Assembly (NCBI GenBank): GCA_002938205.1
Contig: PTKZ01000015.1
Span: 1-35,467 of the forward strand
Direction of reading: 5' to 3'
DNA from: Alphaproteobacteria bacterium MarineAlpha5_Bin5
GTDB lineage: Bacteria > Pseudomonadota > Alphaproteobacteria > HIMB59 > GCA-002718135
Length of the DNA: 35,467 bases
Numbering within the stretch: the stretch's first letter is position 1; each line of letters opens with the position of its first letter. This document shows positions 25,427 through 32,835 of this stretch, piece after piece. The position numbers and the translations under genes were made by a program. The notes beneath the pieces were generated by a model. It was given only the letters and a program-made list of their open reading frames with translations. It had not been told where the DNA came from and ran no database searches.

Positions 25427-26902
25427 ATGGATTTACATTATATTTCTGCCACAGAGGCTATGAAAAAATTTAAAAATAAATCCTTATCACCTGTAGAATT
25501 AATAAAAGCCATTATTAAAAGAGCTGAAGAAATTAATCCTAAAATAAATGCTCATAATTTTACATTTTATGATCAAGCAATTGAAAAAGCTAAAAATTCT
25601 GAAAAGAAATATTTTTCTAATTCAAATCAACTTCCCTTAGAGGGAATACCCATAGCTATTAAAGATGAAGAGGATATCAAGGGTCAGCCAAACACTAATG
25701 GTTCTTTAATTTTAAAAAATCACATTGCTACAAAAACTATGGTTGATGTTGAAAGAATAATTAACTCTGGCGCTATTACACATTGCAGAACTACTACTCC
25801 GGAATTTTCATGTACTTCTTTTACTCATTCAAAATTATGGGGAGTAACTCGCAATCCATGGAATTTAGATTATACTCCAGGAGGCTCATCAGGTGGTTCT
25901 GGTTCTTCTTTGGCTGCAGGTTGCTCAACATTAGCAACAGGTTCTGATATTGGAGGATCAATAAGAATACCTGCTTCAGCTTGTGGCTTAATAGGCTTCA
26001 AGCCGCCTTATGGACGTAATCCGCAAGAGCCACCATTTAATCATGACCAATATTGTGTAGTTGGACCAATGGCAAGAACAGTTCAAGATTGTATTTTAAT
26101 GCAAAATGTTATGTCTGGACCTCATCCAAAAGATATAACTAGTTTGAAACCAAAATTAACTATTCCTAGTACTTTTGAAAATATTAAAAATTGGAAAATT
26201 GCTTATTCTATGAATTTGGGTTTTTTTGAAATTGATAAAGAAGTTCAAAAAAATACTTTGGATATAATTAATAAACTTAAAGATCTCGGAGCGAAAGTTG
26301 AAGAAGTTAAATTAAACTGGGACAAAAAAGAGCTCGAAGATACTTGTTATAATTACTATGCTCATCTTTTTGCAAATTTTATTGCCGAATTAATTCCAGA
26401 ACACGAAGATAAACTAACAGACTATGCAAAAGATGTAGGAATAACGGCTAATATTGTAAATAGAGCATTAGCTGAAAGAAAAAAAATAAATCATCCATCT
26501 ATGGGAATTGATTTAGGAATGACTTTATATCAATGTAATAAGACTGCTGGAAAAATGTATGAGGAGTTTGGACCAATAATTCATGATTATGATGTTTTTA
26601 TTTGCCCTACTTTATCTATTCCTGCTGTTAAAGCTGATATAAATCTATTTAAAGATAAAATTATAATTAATGGTAAAGAAATAGAATCTCCTGATCTTGG
26701 CTGGACTTTATGCTATCCATTTAATATGCTTTGTCGCTTGCCTGTGCTCTCAATTCCTTCTGGTTTAGCTGATAATGGAATTCCTACAGGTATACAAATT
26801 GTTGGTAAACCATATGACGATATTCCCGTTTTTCAAGTAGGATATCAATTAGAGCAACTAGAACCTTGGTTTAAAACTAATAAATTTAAACCAAATTTAT
26901 AA
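25427..26902 (+). CDS. Amidase-signature family amidase
   Basis: 491 residues. The Ser-cisSer-Lys triad is K79 (IPIAIKDE), S154 (PGGSSGGSGSSLAAG) and nucleophile S178 (GSDIGGSIRIPA). The family includes GatA and many amide hydrolases; there are no gatB or gatC genes beside it and the sequence past the triad lacks obvious GatA context, so a catabolic amidase is likelier. Next to a GS-like ligase, it could remove glutamate from a gamma-glutamyl product (the job of PuuD, absent here) or release a free amine or acid from an amide. This assignment is inference from neighbourhood. Confidence 0.85.
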   Translation: MDLHYISATEAMKKFKNKSLSPVELIKAIIKRAEEINPKINAHNFTFYDQAIEKAKNSEKKYFSNSNQLPLEGIPIAIKDEEDIKGQPNTNGSLILKNHIATKTMVDVERIINSGAITHCRTTTPEFSCTSFTHSKLWGVTRNPWNLDYTPGGSSGGSGSSLAAGCSTLATGSDIGGSIRIPASACGLIGFKPPYGRNPQEPPFNHDQYCVVGPMARTVQDCILMQNVMSGPHPKDITSLKPKLTIPSTFENIKNWKIAYSMNLGFFEIDKEVQKNTLDIINKLKDLGAKVEEVKLNWDKKELEDTCYNYYAHLFANFIAELIPEHEDKLTDYAKDVGITANIVNRALAERKKINHPSMGIDLGMTLYQCNKTAGKMYEEFGPIIHDYDVFICPTLSIPAVKADINLFKDKIIINGKEIESPDLGWTLCYPFNMLCRLPVLSIPSGLADNGIPTGIQIVGKPYDDIPVFQVGYQLEQLEPWFKTNKFKPNL

Positions 26903-26944
26903 ATTTAAATTATTTTTATTGAATTTTTTTAAAATTATTGTTCT

Positions 26945-26950
26945 TATAAT
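26945..26950 (+). promoter_or_regulatory. -10 element upstream of the PotD-like gene
   Basis: A perfect TATAAT stands 33 nt upstream of the ATG at 26984. The best upstream -35 candidate, TTGAAT at 26919-26924, is 20 bp away, longer than ideal. A G-rich ribosome binding site (GGGGGT, 26975-26980) follows, 4 nt before the start codon and stronger than most in this window, fitting high expression of a binding protein. Confidence 0.5.
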
Positions 26951-26983
26951 ACATAAATTAATTAATTTTTTATTGGGGGTAAA

Positions 26984-28096
26984 ATGCCTAAATATGATTT
27001 AGCTAAAAAAATTGTCAACAGAGAATTATCTCGTAGACAGATGATTAAAGCCCTTGGAGCAGCAGGAGTGATTACAACTTTATCTCCTCTTGTTTCAAAA
27101 TCAGCATTTGCAAAAACACAAGTAGGTTTATTTACTTGGGGTGGTTATGATGATGATGGTCTCTACAGTGGTTATATAGATAAACATGGTGGTGCACCTG
27201 AATATACTACTTTTGGTGATGCTGAAGAGGGGTTACAAAAATTACGCGCAGGATATGTAACGGACGTTATACATCCATGCTACTCTGATCCACCTAGATG
27301 GCAAAGAGCTGGTGTAATTCAACCTATAGATACTAGTAGACTACCTAGTTGGGGAGACCTTTTCCCTCAATTAACAGAAATGGGTACTGTAAATTTTGAC
27401 GGTGCTCAATGGATGGCTCCAGTTGATTGGGGTGATACTTCTTTAATATATAATCCTGATAAAGTTACTTGGATGAGTCCTGGTAATGAGAGCTTAGGTT
27501 TATTGTTTGATGATCGTATGGAAGGAAAAGTAGCTATTTTAGATTCTGCTGCAGATTCTTGGTATTTAGTTGCAATTTATCATGGAATTGATGTTACTAG
27601 AATGGAACATGTAACTAAAACTCAAGTTGATAGTGTTTATGAAGCATTAAGAAAAATGAGAAAAAATGTTAAAATATACACAACTGATACAGCAACTTTA
27701 GAACAAGCTTTATTGGATGAAGAAGTGTGGTGTGCTCTTGCATGGAATGAATCTTCTTGGAATACTGGTTATCCTATGATGAGTCCAAAAGAAGGAACTT
27801 TAACTTGGTCATGTGGCTTAGTTATCCATAAAGATGCACCAAATCTTGATTTAGCTTATGATTTAATTGAATCTGCTATCAGCGCTGAAACTTCAGAATA
27901 TTTATTAAATGAATGGGGTTATGGTCACTCTAACAAAAAAGGTTATGAGACTATTTCTGGTGAAGCTTTAGCAGAAAGAGGTTTGGCTCCTGATCCAATT
28001 GCTCATCTAGAAGGTGGTAATTTTAGTAATAATCCTTCGGATGAAATTACTGATTATATTGAAATGCAATGGGCAGAGTTTACTGCTGGAGGCTAA
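26984..28096 (+). CDS. ABC transporter substrate-binding protein, PotD/PotF-like, Tat-exported
   Basis: 370 residues, periplasmic. The N-terminus has a twin-arginine motif SRRQMIK (16-22), a hydrophobic stretch and a likely cleavage site AFA|KT after residue 43. The mature start VGLFTWGGYDDDG and later APVDWGDTSLIYN and CALAWNESSW are typical of polyamine-type (spermidine/putrescine, group D) binding proteins. The likely ligand is a polyamine, agmatine or similar cation. It is transcribed alone, convergent with the potABC-type genes that probably form its transporter, and ends in a terminator. Confidence 0.86.
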   Translation: MPKYDLAKKIVNRELSRRQMIKALGAAGVITTLSPLVSKSAFAKTQVGLFTWGGYDDDGLYSGYIDKHGGAPEYTTFGDAEEGLQKLRAGYVTDVIHPCYSDPPRWQRAGVIQPIDTSRLPSWGDLFPQLTEMGTVNFDGAQWMAPVDWGDTSLIYNPDKVTWMSPGNESLGLLFDDRMEGKVAILDSAADSWYLVAIYHGIDVTRMEHVTKTQVDSVYEALRKMRKNVKIYTTDTATLEQALLDEEVWCALAWNESSWNTGYPMMSPKEGTLTWSCGLVIHKDAPNLDLAYDLIESAISAETSEYLLNEWGYGHSNKKGYETISGEALAERGLAPDPIAHLEGGNFSNNPSDEITDYIEMQWAEFTAGG

Positions 28097-28112
28097 TAAA
28101 ATTCTTAATATC

Positions 28113-28150
28113 TTGACCCGTAATTATTATATTGCGGGTCAATTTTTTTT
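28113..28150 (+). terminator. Rho-independent terminator after the PotD-like gene
   Basis: TTGACCCG (28113-28120) pairs exactly with CGGGTCAA (28135-28142) around a 14-nt loop, followed by eight T (28143-28150). It lies 16 bp after the stop of the binding-protein gene. The downstream arm overlaps the stop codon of the opposing ATPase gene at 28139-28141. In the minus direction no T-run follows, so it mainly serves the plus strand. Confidence 0.85.
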
Positions 28151-29224
28151 AATAATACGTATATCTTTTAAACTTATAGTTAAGTAACAATCAGAATTTA
28201 CTGACAAACCTTGCAAACTTTCCGCTGTTGATAACATAAGCGGCTTTTCTATTCCTTCAACACTTACATAAACATAAGTTAAATTTCCATAGAATGAAGT
28301 ATTTGTGATTTTACCTTTAACCTGAATGTCTGATTGATTAGTTTCATTCGAACTAATACTTATTGATTTTGGTCTTATACCTGTAACAACATTATCATTT
28401 TGAGTAATAACAGTGTGTGAATCTAATTCATATTCACCTAATGCATTAATTAATACTTTTACTTTTTTTCCATTGATACTAGAAATTTGAGATTCTAATA
28501 AATTTATATCACCAATAAAGTCTCCTACAAACAAGTTTTCTGGAAAATCATATAATTCTTTAGGGGGTGAGACTTGAAGAATTTTACCTTGATTCATAAC
28601 AGCTACTCTATCAGACATCGTCATTGCTTCTTCTTGATCGTGAGTAACAAATACAAAAGTTATACCAACACTTCTCTGCAAGTTTCTCAATTCTATTTGC
28701 ATCTCCTCTCTCAATTTCTTATCTAATGCCCCTAAAGGCTCATCTAATAGTAAAACTTTTGGTCTTTTTACGAGAGCTCTAGCTAAAGCTATCCTCTGAC
28801 GTTGTCCTCCTGAAAGTTGATTGGAAAATCTATTTTCATAGCCTTCTAATTTAACCATTTTAAGAGCATCATTTACTCTTTGATTCATTTCTTCAGAAGA
28901 AATTTTTTCTTTTCGTAATCCAAACTCTATATTTCTTTTAACATTTATATGCGGAAATATAGCATAGTTTTGAAATACCATATTAGTTGGTCTTAAATTT
29001 GCTGGGATGTCTGTTACATCAGAATTATCAATAGATACGAAACCTTTTGATGGATATTCAAAACCTGCTAAAATTCTCAATAAAGTAGTTTTTCCACAAC
29101 CCGAGGGACCTAAAAGAGAAAAAAATTCACCTTTTGCAATATTTACACTAACATTGTCTACAGCAGTAACTTCATCAAAATTTTTTGATACATTACTTAT
29201 TTTTATAAATTCTTTATCGCCCAT
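28139..29224 (-). CDS. Polyamine-type ABC transporter ATP-binding protein (PotA-like)
   Basis: 361 residues. Walker A GPSGCGKTT (39-47), Q-loop FQNYAIFPH, signature LSGGQRQR (137-144), Walker B VLLLDEP (157-163), H-loop VTHDQEEA. The C-terminal third is a TOBE-type regulatory domain, as in PotA/PotG and MalK. It energises import through the two adjacent permeases. Last gene of the minus-strand operon; its ATG overlaps the stop of the upstream permease by one base. Confidence 0.92.
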   Translation of the reverse strand: MGDKEFIKISNVSKNFDEVTAVDNVSVNIAKGEFFSLLGPSGCGKTTLLRILAGFEYPSKGFVSIDNSDVTDIPANLRPTNMVFQNYAIFPHINVKRNIEFGLRKEKISSEEMNQRVNDALKMVKLEGYENRFSNQLSGGQRQRIALARALVKRPKVLLLDEPLGALDKKLREEMQIELRNLQRSVGITFVFVTHDQEEAMTMSDRVAVMNQGKILQVSPPKELYDFPENLFVGDFIGDINLLESQISSINGKKVKVLINALGEYELDSHTVITQNDNVVTGIRPKSISISSNETNQSDIQVKGKITNTSFYGNLTYVYVSVEGIEKPLMLSTAESLQGLSVNSDCYLTISLKDIRIIKKN

Positions 29225-30036
29225 TATATACCGCCTATATTATTTTTTTTACTTGAAGGGTTCCCTATATTTCTTAACCAATAAGATATAATAACTATTA
29301 ATGAAGTAACAACAATAATTACTGCTCCTAATGCCAAAACATGAGGTAATTTTTTTGGAAAACGCATTTGTCCCCACATATACATGGGTAATGTTTGGTC
29401 AGATGAAGATAAGAAAAATGCAAGAATAAATTCATCAAATGAAATTACAAATGATAATAATAAAGAAGCTATAACTGCAGGTAAAACTAATGGAAAAGTA
29501 ACTCTCCAAAAAGTTCCCCAAGCATTTTCTCCTAAATCCATTGCTGCTTCTTCTAAGTTTTTATCAAAACCTTCCATTCTTGAAATTAAAATTAACAAAC
29601 AAAAAGGTGTGCAAAATAAAATGTGTGCAATAGTAACTGGAATCAAGCCTAGTTGTAAACCCATACCGGTCCAAAGAACTATTAAAGCTACAGCTATAAT
29701 TATTTCAGGAATAACAAAAGGAAGTAAAATTGCACCATATGATAATTGATGGAATTTAACTTTATATCTTGTAAATGCTTTTGCTGCTAATAAGGCTATA
29801 AAAGTGCTAAAAATAGATGCAACTAATCCAACTTTAATACTATTCATTAAAGCTTTATGCAATCGACTTGAATGAATCATTTGATCGTACCACTTAAATG
29901 TAAAGCCTTTTAGTGGGAAAACCATATGTATAGCATCATTAAAAGAAAAAATAGGCAGTAACATCACTGGTATGTATAAAAAAGCAAAGTAAATTATAGA
30001 ATATATCAGTAAAGTGTTATTTTTTTTATACATCAA
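29224..30036 (-). CDS. Polyamine-type ABC permease (PotC-like)
   Basis: 270 residues, about six membrane segments, inner membrane. The EAA coupling loop EEAAMDLGENAWGTFWRVTFPLVLPA is well kept, and the N-terminal FSFNDA.HMVFPLKGFTFKWY is characteristic of PotC/PotI proteins. It pairs with the upstream PotB-like permease, with a 4-bp ATGA overlap. Confidence 0.92.
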   Translation of the reverse strand: MMYKKNNTLLIYSIIYFAFLYIPVMLLPIFSFNDAIHMVFPLKGFTFKWYDQMIHSSRLHKALMNSIKVGLVASIFSTFIALLAAKAFTRYKVKFHQLSYGAILLPFVIPEIIIAVALIVLWTGMGLQLGLIPVTIAHILFCTPFCLLILISRMEGFDKNLEEAAMDLGENAWGTFWRVTFPLVLPAVIASLLLSFVISFDEFILAFFLSSSDQTLPMYMWGQMRFPKKLPHVLALGAVIIVVTSLIVIISYWLRNIGNPSSKKNNIGGI

Positions 30037-30917
30037 GACATCCTTAAACTTACTTTTTTAGTAATATATGTAACAATTAAAGCAACAAAGCTAACAGATA
30101 ATAACATCATTACAGCTGAAGCTGCACCTAAAGGAAAGTTATTTGCTCTTCCAAATAAACTTTGTATCATATTGGATAGCATCCTACCATCAGTTCCACC
30201 TACTAATTGGGGCGTAACATAATCACCAACAGTTGGGATAAAAATTATAAGAATTGCTCCTATTACACCAGGTAATGAGAGAGGGAAAGTGACTCTCCAA
30301 AATGTTTGAAATTTAGAACATCCTAAGTCATAAGAAGCTTCCAAAAGAGATTTATCTATTTTATCTAAAGAAACATAAAGTGGTAATATTGCAAATGCAG
30401 CCCATGCATGAGCTAAGGTCAATACTACAGCTGTCTGGCTATAAATCAGGAAACTTAAGGGCTCATCTATTGCTCCTGAAAACATAAGAGCAGAATTGAT
30501 AACTCCTTTATGTCCTAAAATTACTCTCCAAGAAAAAACTCTTAATAAGTAACTTGTCCAGAATGGTAAAGTCATTAAAACAATCCAAAGCATTTTGTTC
30601 TTCTTGACATAAAAAGCTATATAATAAGCTAAAGGATATGTTGTAAGTAACGTAACTAATGTAACCAAAAAAGAAATCTTAATTGAACGAAATAAAAGAG
30701 TTGGATAAACAGGCTTACTAAAAAAATCAGCATACCGATCTAATGTTAAGGTACTATCAATTTCCATCATACTGACTTGTGTATGAAAACTAGTAACTAA
30801 CATTAGAAGTAAGGGGGATGCCATTGCTAGAATAACAAGAATCAATGCGGGAGATAATAAAGCATATGCTCTAACATTTTCGTGTTTTGAAAATAATTTT
30901 CTCAAAAATTTTTTCAT
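30033..30917 (-). CDS. Polyamine-type ABC permease (PotB-like)
   Basis: 294 residues, about six membrane segments. It has the EAA loop EASYDLGCSKFQTFWRVTFPLSLPG and the IPTVGDYVTPQLVGG segment typical of PotB/PotH. The gene lies 19 nt after the acyl-CoA dehydrogenase stop, so it belongs to the same minus-strand transcript, and overlaps the PotC-like gene by 4 bp. Confidence 0.92.
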   Translation of the reverse strand: MKKFLRKLFSKHENVRAYALLSPALILVILAMASPLLLMLVTSFHTQVSMMEIDSTLTLDRYADFFSKPVYPTLLFRSIKISFLVTLVTLLTTYPLAYYIAFYVKKNKMLWIVLMTLPFWTSYLLRVFSWRVILGHKGVINSALMFSGAIDEPLSFLIYSQTAVVLTLAHAWAAFAILPLYVSLDKIDKSLLEASYDLGCSKFQTFWRVTFPLSLPGVIGAILIIFIPTVGDYVTPQLVGGTDGRMLSNMIQSLFGRANNFPLGAASAVMMLLSVSFVALIVTYITKKVSLRMS

Positions 30918-30936
30918 AAATGTCCTTGCACTTTAT

Positions 30937-32115
30937 TCATTCAATTAAAGATTGCAAACCTCTCTTATAAAGAGAATTTGCAATAATTATTCTATGAATT
31001 TCACTTGTTCCCTCCCAAATACGATCAACTCTTAATTCTCTATAATAGCGTTCTGCAACATTTTCTCTCATATACCCTCTACCTCCAAATATTTGCACAG
31101 CACGATCTGCAATCCTATTAGCCATTTCTGATGCAAGTAATTTAATCATAGAGCATTTTCCATGTAATATTTTGACATCTTGTTTTGAATCATGAGCTTT
31201 GCAAATTTCGTAAAGCATTAATCTAGTAGAAGCGAGTTCATTAACGCTGTCTGCTAACATAAATTGTATTGCTTGATAATTTGATATTTTGTCTCCAAAA
31301 GATTCTCTTTCTTTTGCAAAAACTGTTGCTTCATCAATTAATCTTTCTGCCGCGCCACAACATCTAGCCGCAATTCCTAATCTTTCATGTCTAAACCAAG
31401 AATGTGTATAGTCCATACCCATTCCTTCTTCTCCGATAATATTTTTTTCAGATATTGAAACATTATTGAATCGATAAATACTATGATGATGCGCATAAGT
31501 ATGACTAAATTGTGGGGTATCAACTAATTCGATACCCTGCTCTTTCTTATCAATTATAAAAAGAGAATGTGTATCTTTATTTGATCCTGATTTAATTTTT
31601 GCCTGTAAAAAGAAAAAATCTGCTAAATTTGCACTAGTTACATACCATTTTTCTCCATTAATTATGTATTTATCTCCATTCTTTTCAGCTGTTGTTTCAA
31701 TAGAACCTTCAACATCAGATCCAGCTCCTTTTTCTGTGATTGCATAACATTCTTTTTTAGTACCGTTTAAAAGAGGTTTAAGATAATTTTCTTTTTGATA
31801 AGTATTAAAATTATTTTCCATCCAATCTTGAGCTTCAGAAAAACACCAACATAAAGCATTCGTCACTCTACCTAGTTGTTCCCAAATTACCATTTGCTCA
31901 AACATGCTTAATCCTAATCCGCCACTTTCTTTAGTTATACCCATACCAGTTAATCCTAAAGAAATCGCAATTTCACGATGCTTTTTTTCTATTTCTTTTG
32001 GAAGTTCTCCATTATTTTTTTCAGCATGTACTTCCCAAGGTATTAGTTCATCGTTAACAAATTTTTTGATTTTTTTTTGCCATTCAAGAGCTTTTGGAGT
32101 CATTCCACTATACAT
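30937..32115 (-). CDS. Acyl-CoA dehydrogenase family flavoprotein
   Basis: 392 residues, the standard length. Features include YAITEKGAGSDVEG and the GEKWYVTSANLADFFFLQA beta-domain, the QIFGGRGYMRE segment and RIWEGTSEIHR with the likely catalytic base E368. It oxidises an acyl-CoA with FAD, passing electrons to ETF; the acyl group is unknown. Its place between tetR and an amine transporter suggests a role in degrading the carbon skeleton of the imported compound, for example a betaine- or GABA-derived CoA ester, but this is inference. Starts 3 nt after tetR. Confidence 0.88.
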   Translation of the reverse strand: MYSGMTPKALEWQKKIKKFVNDELIPWEVHAEKNNGELPKEIEKKHREIAISLGLTGMGITKESGGLGLSMFEQMVIWEQLGRVTNALCWCFSEAQDWMENNFNTYQKENYLKPLLNGTKKECYAITEKGAGSDVEGSIETTAEKNGDKYIINGEKWYVTSANLADFFFLQAKIKSGSNKDTHSLFIIDKKEQGIELVDTPQFSHTYAHHHSIYRFNNVSISEKNIIGEEGMGMDYTHSWFRHERLGIAARCCGAAERLIDEATVFAKERESFGDKISNYQAIQFMLADSVNELASTRLMLYEICKAHDSKQDVKILHGKCSMIKLLASEMANRIADRAVQIFGGRGYMRENVAERYYRELRVDRIWEGTSEIHRIIIANSLYKRGLQSLIE

Positions 32116-32118
32116 ATC

Positions 32119-32772
32119 TTATAAAATTCTTTTAAATTGATTTGGAAAATTTGATTTTATAAACTCAAAACAAATTTTCTTTGACTGTATTCTATTGAAT
32201 GTGTCTGGATCCTCTAGTTGATCTAACCACAATCCCATGATTAATGCTTGAAAACCTCTAGAAATATTTTTTTGGGATAGTTGTATTTTTTCTTTTTTTA
32301 TTAATTCTAGAAAAATATCCTCAGTAATAGATTGATAATATAAATCACGTTCTTTACATATCTGATGATAAGCGGGTTTGTATTTAATTTCACTGAAGAA
32401 AGTAAACCATACTGCAATCTTTTCTCTAGTACATATTTTTTTACTAAAATCATTCTCTATAATGCTAATCAATTTTTTTCTTGGATCATTACCAGATTTT
32501 AATATACTTTTTTGGAAAGAATGAAGATATTCATTTGAAATAAATTTCAATGTTTCAATCAACAATAGCTCTTTACTCTTAAAATGGAAATTAACAATAC
32601 CTTGAGATAATCCTGCTCCCTGTGATACATCTTGCATGGTTAATTCATTAATTCCTTTTTTAGATAAATTTTTAATAGTAGAAGATATTAATTTTAAATT
32701 ACTATTTTTTTTATTTTCTAATCTAAGATTTCTGTGCTTCATATTATTAAAAAAACAACAATAGTTTTTCAT
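32119..32772 (-). CDS. TetR-family regulator (BetI-like)
   Basis: 217 residues from ATG 32772; a second in-frame ATG at 32742 would give 207 residues and a more usual N-terminus. The helix-turn-helix spans about residues 43-63 (LTMQDVSQGAGLSQGIVNFHFKSKE in two segments), followed by an alpha-helical ligand domain resembling BetI. It probably represses until a small ligand, perhaps an imported amine, binds. It is first in an operon with the acyl-CoA dehydrogenase and PotBCA-like genes. A palindrome at 32801-32816 lies in its promoter, consistent with autoregulation. Confidence 0.85.
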   Translation of the reverse strand: MKNYCCFFNNMKHRNLRLENKKNSNLKLISSTIKNLSKKGINELTMQDVSQGAGLSQGIVNFHFKSKELLLIETLKFISNEYLHSFQKSILKSGNDPRKKLISIIENDFSKKICTREKIAVWFTFFSEIKYKPAYHQICKERDLYYQSITEDIFLELIKKEKIQLSQKNISRGFQALIMGLWLDQLEDPDTFNRIQSKKICFEFIKSNFPNQFKRIL

Positions 32773-32782
32773 AAAAAGCCTA

Positions 32783-32811
32783 ATTTTACAAGAAATTTGG
32801 TTGAATGGTCA
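32783..32811 (-). promoter_or_regulatory. Candidate tetR operon promoter
   Basis: On the minus strand TGACCA (32811-32806), a 17-bp spacer and TAAAAT (32788-32783) precede tetR. The -35 lies inside the palindrome 32801-32816. Predicted start near 32776, a few nt before the ATG at 32772. Hexamers are imperfect. Confidence 0.4.
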
Positions 32812-32816
32812 TTCAA
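32801..32816. promoter_or_regulatory. Candidate TetR operator (site 1)
   Basis: TTGAATGGTCATTCAA has 7-bp perfect arms and a 2-nt centre, of the size and type bound by TetR-family dimers. It lies in the 63-bp gap between tetR and the divergent PYROXD2-like gene, over the likely -35 of tetR and just upstream of TATAAA (32822-32827) facing the other way. A near copy occurs at 19556-19571. Confidence 0.62.
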
Positions 32817-32835
32817 AGAGATATAAAAAAATAGA

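Noticed and set aside
25368..25427. TTG-initiated extension of the second GS-like protein
   Set aside because: Would overlap the divergent amidase start codon and adds residues with no family match.
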